64,000 bases of DNA, taken from Pseudomonadota bacterium. GTDB lineage: Bacteria > Pseudomonadota > Gammaproteobacteria > Burkholderiales > Thiobacillaceae. The notes beneath the pieces are model-generated. The model worked only from the letters and a program-made list of their open reading frames with translations. It searched no databases and had not been told where the DNA came from. The position numbers were made by a program, and so were the translations under genes. Positions 14,953 to 24,963 of the stretch are shown piece by piece. Every line of letters starts with the position of its first letter. Within the stretch, counting starts at the first letter, position 1. The DNA is taken from contig JAJZPR010000002.1 of the NCBI GenBank assembly GCA_021847835.1, positions 1-64,000 on the forward strand, written 5' to 3'.

Positions 14953-15039
14953 AACGAAGTCGCGCATTATAGGGGTGGGCTGGATTCTTGTAAAGCATTG
15001 CGTGCATCAAAGTAACTGAGATTGCTGTCTCACTCTAGC

Positions 15040-15082
15040 ACTCACCCTCACCCTAGCCCTCTCCCGTCAAGGGAGAGGGGGT
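15040..15082. repeat. CCCTCACC/CCCTCTCCC palindromic dispersed repeat
   Basis: Tandem CTCACCCT words followed by the hairpin CCCTCTCCCGTCAAGGGAGAGG. The same repeat family is found in frame inside the methyltransferase gene at 25995-26034. It lies 15 bases past the stop of the glcD-like gene. Confidence 0.7.
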
Positions 15083-15096
15083 TACACCAGGGTTGA

Positions 15097-16482
15097 TCAT
15101 TCGTCGGGGAACAGTTTGCCGGGGTTGAGGATGCTGGCGGGGTCGAACTGTTTTTTCACGGCGCGCATCAGGGCCAGGGTGTCGGGGTCGATTTCCATGC
15201 CGACGTAGGCGCGCTTTTCGGTGCCGATGCCGTGTTCGCCCGACAGGGTGCCGCCGTAGCTCAGCACGGTGCTGAAGAGTTCGTTCAGACAGGTGCGCGC
15301 CTGCGCCATTTCCTCGGCGTTGTCGGGGTGCACCATCAGGTTGACGTGCAGGTTGCCGTTGCCGGCGTGGCCGAAGCTGACGATGGGGAAGGGGTAGCGG
15401 TGGCCCAGGTTGTCGAGGAAGTCGATGAAGTCGGCGAGTTTCGACACCGGCACCACCACGTCTTCGTTGATCTTGAGCGGGGCGTATTGCTTGACGGCGA
15501 AGGACAGCGACTTTCTGGCCGCCCATAAAGCCTGGGCCTCTTCGCGCGTGACGCCTTCGCGCACTTCCAGCAGGCCCTCGCCCTTCAGGGCTTCTTTCAG
15601 CGCGGCGATCTGGTGCGGCACGTCGCGCACGGGGCCGTCGGCTTCCACCATCAGCAGGGCCTCGGTGCCGAAGGGCAGGTCGTCGGCAGCACCGGTGGGC
15701 CTGATGGCCTCGATGGAACGGCGGTCCATGATTTCCAGCGCGCAGGGCAGCACGGCCTGGCTCATCACGCGCTCCACGGCTTCGCAGGCGGCGCGGTTGC
15801 TGTTGAAGCACAGGCGCAGCGTGGCCACGGTTTCGGGCGCAGGCAGCAGCTTGAGCGTGGCTTCGGTGACGAGCGCGAGCGTGCCTTCCGAACCGACCAG
15901 CAAACGGGTGAAGTCGTAGCCGGTCACACCTTTGGATGTGCGGCAGCCGGTGACGACGGTCCTGCCGTCGCCGGTGACGGCCTTGAGGCCCAGCACGAAA
16001 TCGCGCGTGACGCCGTACTTGATGGCGCGGGGGCCGGCGGCGTTCATGGCGAGGTTGCCGCCGATGCGGGAATAGGCGCCGCTGCCGGGGTCGGGGGCGT
16101 AAAAAAGCCCCCTGGTTCTGGCGAGCTGGTCGATGTCCGCGGTGACCACGCCGGGCTGTACGACCATGAGCCTGTTGGCGGGGTCGAATTCGAGCACGCG
16201 GTTCATGCACTCGAAGCTGACGACCAGGCCATTCTTTACCGGCAGCGCGCCGCCCACGTTGCCGGATCCGGCGCCACGCGGCACCACCGGCAGCTTGTGG
16301 GCGAAAGCGATTTTCATCAGCGCCACGACGTGCTCGTGGCCGGCGGGGAAGAGCACCGCGGCGGGGGTGACCTGCTTGGGGGTTTCGTCGCTGCTGTAGA
16401 GCGCCAGTGTCTCGGGATCGGCGAATACGCGATCCGGCCCCAACGCGTCGGTCAGTGCCCGGATGATGTCAGGGGGCAGCAT
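15097..16482 (-). CDS. glcD: FAD-linked oxidase, GlcD-type glycolate or D-lactate oxidase subunit
   Basis: A 461-residue flavoprotein of the vanillyl-alcohol-oxidase fold. The FAD-binding part has PVVPRGAGSGNVGGALPV and DPGSGAYSRIGGNLAMNAAG, and the C-terminal part has HAGNGNLHVNLM, GGTLSGEHGIG and DPASILNPGKLFP. This is the pattern of GlcD and D-lactate dehydrogenases that oxidise 2-hydroxy acids and pass electrons to the quinone pool. The usual partners glcE and glcF do not follow here, so D-lactate oxidation by a single subunit is equally possible. Its stop is 15 bases from a palindromic repeat. Confidence 0.85.
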   Translation of the reverse strand: MLPPDIIRALTDALGPDRVFADPETLALYSSDETPKQVTPAAVLFPAGHEHVVALMKIAFAHKLPVVPRGAGSGNVGGALPVKNGLVVSFECMNRVLEFDPANRLMVVQPGVVTADIDQLARTRGLFYAPDPGSGAYSRIGGNLAMNAAGPRAIKYGVTRDFVLGLKAVTGDGRTVVTGCRTSKGVTGYDFTRLLVGSEGTLALVTEATLKLLPAPETVATLRLCFNSNRAACEAVERVMSQAVLPCALEIMDRRSIEAIRPTGAADDLPFGTEALLMVEADGPVRDVPHQIAALKEALKGEGLLEVREGVTREEAQALWAARKSLSFAVKQYAPLKINEDVVVPVSKLADFIDFLDNLGHRYPFPIVSFGHAGNGNLHVNLMVHPDNAEEMAQARTCLNELFSTVLSYGGTLSGEHGIGTEKRAYVGMEIDPDTLALMRAVKKQFDPASILNPGKLFPDE

Positions 16483-16484
16483 GT

Positions 16485-16916
16485 TTAACTCTTGGATTCT
16501 TCCGGCAGCGCGGCGATGAGTTGCGCCACGGTCTCGGCATCGAAATCCATGCCGACGTCCCAGCCCGGATTGAGCGAAATGGGGAAGCCGCCGCCGATGC
16601 GGCGCAGCACCCAGGGAAATTCCGCCAGCAGCCCGCCCGTGAAGTCGGGGAACATCTCGGCGAAGGGCTTGGCGCGCTCGGGGCTGGTGAACAGCACCAG
16701 GATCTGCGTGCCTTCGTCGTCCTCGATCACCAGCGGCTGCGCCTTGGTGGAGGCCTGGAACCCGGCGATGGCGTGCTTTTCGTCCTTGACCGGCATGAAC
16801 ACCTGGTCGCCGGCCAGGAGGCGGGCGACGAAATCCTCCGCCGCGACGGTGCCGAGGGTGACGTCGGCCAGCAGTTTTTCCAGGTCGTTGTGGGGGACGA
16901 AAGCGTTGGGGTCCAT
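16485..16916 (-). CDS. SseB-family protein
   Basis: A 143-residue soluble protein. LVIEDDEGTQILVLFTSPERAKPF and GFPISLNPGWDVGMDF are typical of the SseB N-terminal domain, which is found in rhodanese-linked and secretion-linked proteins of unknown action. The ATG at 16916 was chosen because the long upstream extension is antisense to the nitroreductase gene. Its stop is only two bases before the glcD-like ATG on the same strand, so the two are likely cotranscribed. Confidence 0.75.
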   Translation of the reverse strand: MDPNAFVPHNDLEKLLADVTLGTVAAEDFVARLLAGDQVFMPVKDEKHAIAGFQASTKAQPLVIEDDEGTQILVLFTSPERAKPFAEMFPDFTGGLLAEFPWVLRRIGGGFPISLNPGWDVGMDFDAETVAQLIAALPEESKS

Positions 16917-16982
16917 GGCGGAGTGATGTAGGCCTGCAAACGTGCTTGAATAGAGCAGGGATTTTAACCCAAGGGGGTGAAT

Positions 16983-17585
16983 ATGGCTGAATTGCTGAAC
17001 GCGCTGGGCAGGCGGTTTTCCTGCCGGCAATACACTGGCGAGCCGGTTGCCGACGCCGAGCTGAACCTCGTGCTGGAAGCCGGCCGCATCGCGCCCTCGG
17101 CCTTCGGCATGGAGCCGTGGCGCTTCATCGTGGTGCGGTCGCCTGCCGTGAAGGAGAAGGTGGCGGCGGCCTGTTTCGACCAGCCGGCCGCGGCGGGCGT
17201 GCCGCTGATGATCGCCATCGTGGCCCTGGCCGGCGTGCTGGAACCGGGTTCGGCCTATGTCGAAGCGCGCCTGACGGCCGAGGCCGGCGGCCAGCCGCCG
17301 CCCAGGGAGTTGCGCGAGGCCTACCGCGGCATGCATGCGCAGATCGACCCCAGGGGCTGGGCCATCGCCCAGTGCAGCTTCGCCGCCGCGCAGATGATGG
17401 TACAGGCGGCTTCCATGGGCCTGGCCACCTGCCCGATGGGGGGCTTCGACGAAGCGGCGTTGGCGCGGGCGCTCGGCCTGGCCGGGGGCGAGATACCGGC
17501 CCTGATGCTGGCCTTGGGGCATTGCGGAGAGGCGCGGGGCGAGCGGCGACGGCGGGGGATGGATGAGATTGTCACCGGGATCTGA
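16983..17585 (+). CDS. Nitroreductase family protein
   Basis: A 200-residue FMN-dependent oxidoreductase. NALGRRFSCRQYTGEPV and GRIAPSAFGMEPWRFIVV give the FMN phosphate and ring contacts, and QASMGLATCPMGGFDEAAL fits the C-terminal family motif. The natural substrate is unknown. AAGGGGG lies six bases before the ATG at 16983; a GTG at 16977 is possible but sits on the ribosome site. It is transcribed away from the SseB-type gene and toward lolA, with a REP-like hairpin between. Confidence 0.85.
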   Translation: MAELLNALGRRFSCRQYTGEPVADAELNLVLEAGRIAPSAFGMEPWRFIVVRSPAVKEKVAAACFDQPAAAGVPLMIAIVALAGVLEPGSAYVEARLTAEAGGQPPPRELREAYRGMHAQIDPRGWAIAQCSFAAAQMMVQAASMGLATCPMGGFDEAALARALGLAGGEIPALMLALGHCGEARGERRRRGMDEIVTGI

Positions 17586-17587
17586 AT

Positions 17588-17650
17588 CGTCATTCCGCCC
17601 CGGCATGGACCGCCGGGAACAGACATTTCCCGGCAAGCCGGGATTCAGGG
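17588..17650. repeat. REP-like palindrome between convergent genes
   Basis: A TCATTCCG word, a GGCATGGACCGCC part, and a CCCGGCAAGCCGGGATTCA hairpin lie between the nitroreductase stop and the lolA stop. The GTCATTCC...GGGATTC layout is common in proteobacterial dispersed repeats. It may act as a terminator for both genes, although it lacks a clear T-run. Confidence 0.45.
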
Positions 17651-17666
17651 TGATCGATGAGGCGGC

Positions 17667-18278
17667 TTATTCCGTTATCACGTCCGCATTCCTGGGTGGC
17701 GTGAACTTGAACTCGCCGGCGTTTACCGCAGGATTCTTCACCATGCCGGAGAATTTCAGCAGCGTGGTCTGGCCAAAGCTGTCTTTGAGTTCCATCGCCG
17801 CCAGGGTGTTGCCGGCAAAGCCCATGCGCACGGTCTCGAAGGTGCTTTCCTTGCTCCTGGGGCGCGCTTCCAGCCATTCCAGCCCGTTGCTGCTGCCTGC
17901 GTCCTTCAGGGTGAAATGTTTTTCGATGTTGTTGCTGCCCGCCAGCAGCGCCGCCGGGCTCGATCCCAGTGCCTCGCCCAGTTTGCGCACCGTCACCTGT
18001 TCGAGGTCGGCGTCATAGATCCACAGTTTGCTGCCATCGCCCACGATCAGCTGCTCATAGGGTTTCTGGTACACCCAGCGGAATTTTCCCGGACGCGAGA
18101 AGGCCAGCGTGCCCTCGGATTTCTGGCGCAGCTTGCCGTTCTGGTCCAGCACGGTCTGGGTGAAGGCGGCCCTGGCGGTGCGGGTATCGCCAATGAAGTT
18201 TTTCAGCGCATCCACGCCGCCGGCATAAGCGGAGGAGGAGAGCAGCAGGAAAGAAAACAGGCAGGCAGGGATTCTCAT
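17667..18278 (-). CDS. lolA: LolA, periplasmic carrier of outer-membrane lipoproteins
   Basis: A 203-residue protein with a signal peptide (about 1-19, ending SSAYA). The mature part has RAAFTQTVLDQNGKLRQKSEG, FSRPGKFRWVYQKPYEQLIV and DGSKLWIYDADLEQVTVR, which are strongly typical of LolA. It takes lipoproteins from LolCDE and moves them to LolB across the periplasm. It follows serS on the same strand after 140 bases, matching the conserved rarA, serS and lolA neighbourhood of proteobacteria in a slightly changed order. Confidence 0.95.
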   Translation of the reverse strand: MRIPACLFSFLLLSSSAYAGGVDALKNFIGDTRTARAAFTQTVLDQNGKLRQKSEGTLAFSRPGKFRWVYQKPYEQLIVGDGSKLWIYDADLEQVTVRKLGEALGSSPAALLAGSNNIEKHFTLKDAGSSNGLEWLEARPRSKESTFETVRMGFAGNTLAAMELKDSFGQTTLLKFSGMVKNPAVNAGEFKFTPPRNADVITE

Positions 18279-18418
18279 GATGGGCGAAATATGGGTTCGT
18301 TAATGGCTTTGTCCGGCAACAGACCGTACAGTTCCGCCGGCAATCCTCTGGAAGTGCGGGCCGTCGCCCGCGCAACGGCAAAGCAATCCGCCTGGTTTCC
18401 TGCCTGCGGCCGAAACCC

Positions 18419-19699
<1,281 letters not shown>

Positions 19700-19717
19700 T
19701 TATGAAACCTTAAAATC

Positions 19718-20136
19718 AGCCACAGAGAACACAGAGGTCACAGAGAAACCCTTTGTATGCCATTAACCAGTTTGCGTTCGCCAAAATTGATGATCAGTCC
19801 TCGCTTTAACCTGCTTGCTCGCAGATACGACAATGTCTGGGAAACAGCGTAGTCCGGCACATTCTTCAACGATTTGATTTCAACGACGACCTCCCCCGAA
19901 ACAAGCAGATCAAGACGTTGCCCCCTGATCGTTTGTGTCTTGTAAACCATATCGACCGGAACCTGGCGTTCGAACGCTATTCTTCTCAATTCAAATTCAT
20001 GACAGAGCGCTTCTTCGTATACTGCTTCCAGCAAACCCGGGCCAAGCAGTTTATGAACCTCAATGGCCGCCGCAATGATCGATTCGGTCAGTTTATCCAA
20101 GGTTTTTACTCTGTGGCCTCTGTGTTCTCTGTGGCT
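19718..20136. mobile_element. Putative CACAGAG element: GxxExxY gene between 28-bp inverted repeats
   Basis: Positions 19718-19745 and 20109-20136 are inverted repeats that agree at 27 of 28 bases and are built from CACAGAG words. They enclose one GxxExxY gene, whose stop codon lies in the left arm and whose start lies just inside the right arm. The whole unit of 419 bases fits exactly between the rarA stop and the serS start. No target-site duplication is visible. Gene-less copies with the same word structure are at 30659-30891 and, more decayed, at 55378-55470. Mobility is an inference. Confidence 0.6.
19738..20100 (-). CDS. GxxExxY family protein
   Basis: A protein of about 120 residues with TESIIAAAIEVHKLLGPGLLEAVYEEAL, described by its core GPGLLEAVYEEAL, which is the family's name-giving motif, then DLLVSGEVVVEIKSLKNV and LRASRLKRGLIINFG. 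The DLL...VEIK arrangement recalls PD-(D/E)XK nuclease folds, but activity is unproven. I place the start at a TTG (20100). The upstream frame to an ATG at 20169 would translate the repeat arm and the end of rarA. The family is often flanked by CACAGAG repeats, as it is here. Confidence 0.8.
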   Translation of the reverse strand: MDKLTESIIAAAIEVHKLLGPGLLEAVYEEALCHEFELRRIAFERQVPVDMVYKTQTIRGQRLDLLVSGEVVVEIKSLKNVPDYAVSQTLSYLRASRLKRGLIINFGERKLVNGIQRVSL

Positions 20137-21481
20137 AGCTTTTCTTCTTTTCCGCCCTATCCAGCCCATGCAAATAATTCAGCCGTTCGGCGATCTTGCC
20201 TTCCAGTCCCCTCGGCGTGGGCTGGTACCAGTTGGGCTCGGGCATGTCTTCCGGCAAATAGGTCTCGCCCGCCGCGTAGGCATCGGGCTCGTCGTGCGCG
20301 TAGCGGTAGGCGCGGCCGTAGCCCAGTTCCTTCATCAGTTTGGTCGGTGCGTTGCGCAGATGGATCGGCACTTCGCGCGAGCCGTCTTCGTTCACAAACC
20401 GCCGGGCGTTATTGTAAGCCACATACACCGCGTTGCTCTTGGGCGCGCAGGCCAGGTACAGCACGGCCTGCGCAATGGCCAGCTCGCCTTCGGGGCTGCC
20501 CAGGCGCTCGTAGGTTTCGGCGGCGTCCAGTGCCAATCTCAGCGCCCTGGGGTCGGCGAGGCCGATGTCCTCCGTGGCCATGCGGATCACGCGCCGCGCG
20601 AGGTAAAGCGGATCGCAGCCGCCGTCGAGCATCCTGATCATCCAGTACAGCGAGGCGTCCGGGTTGGAGCCGCGCACGCTCTTGTGCAGCGCGGAAATCT
20701 GGTCGTAGAAGGCTTCGCCGCCCTTGTCGAAGCGGCGCGTGCCGCGCACGAGGACATTCGACGTGAGTTCCGGGGTGACGGCGGATTTTTCCGAGCGCGC
20801 GGCCTCGGCCAGCTGTTCGAGGTCGTTGAGGAAACGCCGCGCGTCGCCGTCGGCGTATTCGATCACCTTGTCCGCCACGCCGGGCTCGAATGCCACATCC
20901 GGCAGCGCCTCCCGTACCCGCATGAACAGGGCCTGCAGGTCCTCGGCGGTGAGCGGCTTCAGCACATAGACCTGGGCGCGCGAGAGCAGCGCGCCGACGA
21001 CTTCGAAGGAAGGGTTTTCCGTGGTCGCGCCGATGAAGGTCACCAGCCCGGATTCGACATGCGGCAGCAGCGCATCCTGCTGCGCCTTGTTGAAGCGGTG
21101 GATTTCGTCCACGAACAGGATGGTGCGGCGGCCGACGCCTTTATTTGATGCAGCGCGGTTGATCTCGGCGCGCGCCACCGCCTCGCGGATGTCCTTGACG
21201 CCGGACAGCACGGCGGAGAGCGGAATGAAATCCGCCGCCATGGCGTCGGCCATCAGCCGTGCCAGCGTGGTCTTGCCCACCCCCGGCGGCCCCCACAGGA
21301 TGAAGGAATGCAGCTTGCCCGAGTCGAAGGCCACCCTGAGCGGCTTGCCGGGGCCGATGAGGTGCGCCTGCCCGACGACCTCGTCCAGCCTCCGCGGCCG
21401 CAGGCGGTCGGCCAGCGGCTGGTAGATGGGGTCGGATTCGAACAGGTCTGCGGACACGCCAGGAAAGCTCTGCAAGGTCAA
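20135..21481 (-). CDS. rarA: RarA/MgsA, replication-associated recombination ATPase
   Basis: A 448-residue clamp-loader-like AAA+ ATPase. Walker A is [11 protein letters not shown], Walker [16 protein letters not shown], and sensor 1 [10 protein letters not shown]. The C-terminal part ([20 protein letters not shown]) gives the tetramer domain. RarA acts at stalled replication forks together with SSB. Its TAG stop touches the right repeat arm of the GxxExxY element, so that element inserted right at the gene end without breaking it. Confidence 0.95.
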   Translation of the reverse strand: MTLQSFPGVSADLFESDPIYQPLADRLRPRRLDEVVGQAHLIGPGKPLRVAFDSGKLHSFILWGPPGVGKTTLARLMADAMAADFIPLSAVLSGVKDIREAVARAEINRAASNKGVGRRTILFVDEIHRFNKAQQDALLPHVESGLVTFIGATTENPSFEVVGALLSRAQVYVLKPLTAEDLQALFMRVREALPDVAFEPGVADKVIEYADGDARRFLNDLEQLAEAARSEKSAVTPELTSNVLVRGTRRFDKGGEAFYDQISALHKSVRGSNPDASLYWMIRMLDGGCDPLYLARRVIRMATEDIGLADPRALRLALDAAETYERLGSPEGELAIAQAVLYLACAPKSNAVYVAYNNARRFVNEDGSREVPIHLRNAPTKLMKELGYGRAYRYAHDEPDAYAAGETYLPEDMPEPNWYQPTPRGLEGKIAERLNYLHGLDRAEKKKS

Positions 21482-21569
21482 CGAGCCACTCTACCATGGC
21501 TTGAATGCCGCAAATCCGCTGCGGCGCCGGAAAATCCGGCCGCAATGCGGCTCATGGATGGCTTTTTCC

Positions 21570-22022
21570 CTAGAAGTTCGCCTGCGCGCGCTTGCATTCG
21601 GCCACCGCCTTGCGGCCGGTCTGTTCATCGACCTCGTGCAGCTGGGAGCGCGCCATCCACACCCCCATCTTGACCTCCTGCCAGACGAAATAGGATTTCC
21701 CTGCCTTGGCATCGAGCTTGAGCACGGAATTGTTTTCCGCGATGGAACTCACTTCGTGCGGGCCGGGTGCGACCTCGAACAGGAAATAGGTTTGCGGCCC
21801 CGTTTGCCCGACGACCCTGCCGTCGAGCGCAACGGTCATCGGAATGGCGCCGCCGAACGACTCGTTGCGGTAAACATAGATGTTCGCCTTGTCTTCGCGC
21901 ACGGCAAAGGACTTGGCCTTCGCGTCATCGTCCATCGAGGCCATCGGAACCGATGCGCAGCCCCCCATCAGCGATGCGATAAGCAGGAATGCGGAAAAAA
22001 GGAACGTGTCGCTCAATTTCAT
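21570..22022 (-). CDS. DUF2846-type lipoprotein
   Basis: A 150-residue protein with a lipoprotein signal peptide (lipobox LMGGC, Cys22). The mature part has KANIYVYRNESFGGAIPMTV, ALDGRVVGQTGPQTYF and LFEVAPGPHEVSS, which match the DUF2846 beta-sandwich family of envelope lipoproteins. Function is unknown. It lies 79 bases after the TPR lipoprotein gene on the same strand and may share its transcript. Confidence 0.8.
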   Translation of the reverse strand: MKLSDTFLFSAFLLIASLMGGCASVPMASMDDDAKAKSFAVREDKANIYVYRNESFGGAIPMTVALDGRVVGQTGPQTYFLFEVAPGPHEVSSIAENNSVLKLDAKAGKSYFVWQEVKMGVWMARSQLHEVDEQTGRKAVAECKRAQANF

Positions 22023-22101
22023 CGAGGTCTCCCATGAAGAAAGCCCGACAGATTCGTCAGGCGGTATTTGTGCGGCCTTGCCATCGTGGTGTGGCGTCTG
22101 G

Positions 22102-22533
22102 CTATTTCGGGGATTTTCTTGCCATTTCCGCCTTGACGCTTCTGAACGTCGGCCCCCATGCCGGATGGCCGGCTTCCGTCGGGTCCAGTTCGAACTTCGG
22201 GTCGAGCGCCAGCGCCCGGCGGAATTCCTCGCGGCACTGCATGTCGCGCCCGTGCGCGCAGTGCACGAAGGCAAGATATTTGTGCGCCACCACTTTGTCG
22301 GATTTGAGGATGAGCCCTTCATCGAGCGCACTTTGCAGATGCCTGAGCGCGCTCTTGTAATTGCCGTCCTCGTAGGCGCGGATTCCGGCGGACAGGTCCT
22401 GCTCGGCCTTGCGCGGCGCCAGCTTGTCCAGGCCGGTGTCACGCACGATCGAGGTCGAGCATGCCGACAGCAGCAGGGCGCCGCAAAACGCCAGCATGAC
22501 GGCGCGGGATGTGATCAACAAGTCTTTGCTCAT
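22102..22533 (-). CDS. TPR-containing lipoprotein, TssQ-like
   Basis: A 143-residue lipoprotein (lipobox LLLSAC) with one to two TPR-like helix pairs: AGIRAYEDGNYKSALRHLQS and HCAHGRDMQCREEFRRALAL. It resembles small TPR lipoproteins called TssQ that accompany type VI secretion and threonine-phosphorylation genes. Its ATG overlaps the stop of the Ser/Thr kinase gene by four bases, so the two are made together. No type VI structural genes are seen in this window, so the TssQ label is tentative. Confidence 0.65.
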   Translation of the reverse strand: MSKDLLITSRAVMLAFCGALLLSACSTSIVRDTGLDKLAPRKAEQDLSAGIRAYEDGNYKSALRHLQSALDEGLILKSDKVVAHKYLAFVHCAHGRDMQCREEFRRALALDPKFELDPTEAGHPAWGPTFRSVKAEMARKSPK

Positions 22534-24011
22534 TTGAATTTGTGCTTGATCTTCAGCGTCTGGCCTGCCTCGACGTTCACTTTAACATGGCGGGGCGCGA
22601 AGCTCGCGTTGCGGATTTCGATGCTGTGGGTTCCGGCCTGGATTTCCAGTCTGGACAAGGGCGGCGACACGCCTGCCTTGCGGCCATCCACGAAAACTTC
22701 GCCCCAGGGGGTGATGGCGAAGGACAGGGTGGCCGTCGCCGCGGCGGCAGCCGGTTTAGGCTCGGCGCTTGCCGCCGCGGGGCGTGGCGCGGCTGCGTCT
22801 GCCAGACTGTCCTGCGCGGGCGGCGGAGGGGATTGCCCGTCCGCGGGTTTGTCTGCCGGGGTTTTGCCTGCCGCAGGCTTCGTGATGGGCTGCTGAACCG
22901 GCGCGGCCGCAATATCGGGTGCCTGTGGCTGGGGCGTCAGTTGCAGCACCGCGAACGCCGCCAGGGCCAGTGCCGGGATGGCCAGCAGGAAAACGGCACG
23001 CCGGGTATTCGTCGGAGGCTGCGCGGGCTTCATGCCCCCGGCGTTTCCGCGCGCGGCCCGCGACGGCAGAATTTCGGTTTCGACGTCGAGCGGATGCCTG
23101 CCGTCTGCGGAATTCCGCGGCGCCGGGGATGCCGCGCCTTTTTGCGCGGGCTTTGCCGCCTTGCCGTCTGCCTGCGCCGCCTCACCGGAAAAAGGGGCCT
23201 CCCAGTGCTCGAGCGCGCGGGCGAATTCACCCGCTGTCCGGTATCGGTCTTCCGGCCGCTTGGCCAGTGCCCTAGCGACGATGCGGTCAAGCTCGGGCGG
23301 TACGCGCGCATTGAGGGCGCTCGGTGGCGCCGGCGTCTCGTTCAGGATCCTGTACATGATGGCGCTGAGATTGTCGCCGTTGAAAGGCGCGACGCCGGTC
23401 AGCATTTCGTAGAGCACCACGCCGAGCGAAAAGATGTCGACCCTGCCGTCCGTGGCCTTGCCCGTCAGTTGTTCCGGCGCCATGTATTTCGGCGAGCCCA
23501 GCACCGTGCCGGCCTGGGTGCGCGAGCCGGTGGGGATGAGGGCGATGCCGAAATCCATGATCTTCACGTCGCGGCTGCGTGAAATCATGATGTTGGCGGG
23601 TTTGATGTCGCGGTGCACCACGCCGTTCTCGTGCGCGTAATCGAGCGCATTCGCTACCTTCGCCGCGATCGAGCAGATGTGCGCCAGGGGCAGCACCACG
23701 CCGGAATCGAGCACGTCGCGCAAGGATTCGCCTTCCAGGTATTCCATCGCGATGTAGGCGGCCTCGTCGGTCTCGCCGACGTCGTAGATGGTGACGATAT
23801 TGGGATGGCTGAGGCGGCCCGCGGATTTGGCCTCGCGGTAGAAGCGCTCCTCGAATTCGGCGCGCTCTTCCCTGGACAGTTCGAGGTTGATGGTCTTGAT
23901 GGCGACGACGCGCTCGATGACCGGATCGAGCGCCTTGTAGACCGTACCCATTGCGCCCTGTCCCATCACCGAGGTGACCTGATAGCGGCCGATTATTTTC
24001 TGGTTGGGCAT
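22530..24011 (-). CDS. Membrane Ser/Thr protein kinase with C-terminal PEGA domain
   Basis: A 493-residue Hanks-type kinase. The glycine loop is MGQGAMGTVYKA, the ATP lysine lies in VVAIKTINLE, the catalytic loop is HRDIKPANIM and the metal loop DFGIAL, all present, so it should be active. After a Pro/Ala-rich linker there is one membrane helix (AVFLLAIPALALAAFAVLQL) and a periplasmic PEGA domain (WGEVFVDGRKAGVSPPLSRL). The ATG at 24011 opens MPNQKIIGRYQV. The divergent PP2C phosphatase and FHA genes form the matching off-switch and phospho-reader. Confidence 0.92.
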   Translation of the reverse strand: MPNQKIIGRYQVTSVMGQGAMGTVYKALDPVIERVVAIKTINLELSREERAEFEERFYREAKSAGRLSHPNIVTIYDVGETDEAAYIAMEYLEGESLRDVLDSGVVLPLAHICSIAAKVANALDYAHENGVVHRDIKPANIMISRSRDVKIMDFGIALIPTGSRTQAGTVLGSPKYMAPEQLTGKATDGRVDIFSLGVVLYEMLTGVAPFNGDNLSAIMYRILNETPAPPSALNARVPPELDRIVARALAKRPEDRYRTAGEFARALEHWEAPFSGEAAQADGKAAKPAQKGAASPAPRNSADGRHPLDVETEILPSRAARGNAGGMKPAQPPTNTRRAVFLLAIPALALAAFAVLQLTPQPQAPDIAAAPVQQPITKPAAGKTPADKPADGQSPPPPAQDSLADAAAPRPAAASAEPKPAAAAATATLSFAITPWGEVFVDGRKAGVSPPLSRLEIQAGTHSIEIRNASFAPRHVKVNVEAGQTLKIKHKFK

Positions 24012-24126
24012 ATGCGACGAGGGTGGGAAGGGGCTTGCCTTTGGCTGTTTTATGATGTGAGAATGGGCGGGAAAATTATAACAAAGCACAAACACAACAA
24101 AGCCAAAAGGAAGGAAGAGTCGCATC

Positions 24127-24957
24127 GTGTCCGCCACGACTACCCCCGCATTGCTTGAAATCGCCGCCGAAACGGATGTCGGCCTGATCCGCAATCTCAA
24201 CGAGGACAGCATCGCCACCGATGCCAGGCTGGGCCTGCTGGTGCTGGCCGACGGCATGGGCGGCTACAAGGCCGGCAATGTCGCGAGCGAACTTGCCACC
24301 CGTGCCGTCAGGGAGGTGATGGACGAAGGCCTGAAAAAGGACGCCGGCCGCGATGTCGGCACCCTCGCGCGCAAGGCCGTCAAGGCGGCCAATCGCATCG
24401 TTTTCCAGGAAAGCCAGAAGCTGCCGCGGCGCGGCGCCGGTACGGGGCAGGAACAGCTCATGGGCTCGACGGTCGCGCTGCTGATGTTGCGCGACGGCCG
24501 CGTGACGATCGCGCATGTCGGCGATTCCCGCATCTACCGCCTGAGGAACGGGCGGCTGGAACTGTTGACGCACGACCATTCCATCCTGCAGGAGCAGATC
24601 GATCTGGGCCTGGTCAGCGTCAGGGAGGCGGAAACCTCGCACAACCGCCATCTGGTGACGCGCGGGCTGGGACTGCATGCCGATGTGGAGGTGAGCCTGG
24701 GCGTGCACGAAGCCCGCATCGGCGATGTTTATCTGCTTTGTTCGGACGGCCTGAACGACATGGTGGACGACGCGGACATCGAACTGGTGCTCAACTCGCT
24801 GCAGGCCAATCTGCCGCTGGCCGCTAAGCAACTGGTGATGATTGCCAACGACAATGGCGGCGAAGACAATGTTTCGGTCATTCTCGCGAAGGTCGGGGAA
24901 CAGCCATCGGCATCCGGGAAAATCAAGGCTTTCTTTTGCGGACTGTTCGGACGCTGA
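24127..24957 (+). CDS. PP2C-family protein phosphatase
   Basis: A 276-residue phosphatase with the metal-binding motifs NEDS, LADGMGGYKAG and HVGDSRIYRL, then LCSDGLNDMVDD and GGEDNVSVI, as in the bacterial Stp/PppA class. It probably removes phosphates placed by the divergent kinase at 22530. The start is a GTG at 24127, with AAGGAAGAG about ten bases upstream. The next gene, an FHA protein, begins six bases after its stop, so the two are cotranscribed. Confidence 0.93.
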   Translation: MSATTTPALLEIAAETDVGLIRNLNEDSIATDARLGLLVLADGMGGYKAGNVASELATRAVREVMDEGLKKDAGRDVGTLARKAVKAANRIVFQESQKLPRRGAGTGQEQLMGSTVALLMLRDGRVTIAHVGDSRIYRLRNGRLELLTHDHSILQEQIDLGLVSVREAETSHNRHLVTRGLGLHADVEVSLGVHEARIGDVYLLCSDGLNDMVDDADIELVLNSLQANLPLAAKQLVMIANDNGGEDNVSVILAKVGEQPSASGKIKAFFCGLFGR

Positions 24958-24963
24958 CACGCT

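Noticed and set aside
20101-20169. Longer start for the GxxExxY protein at 20169
   Set aside because: The codons would come from the end of rarA and the repeat arm, giving a Lys/Arg/His-rich leader; the TTG at 20100 starts right at the conserved part.
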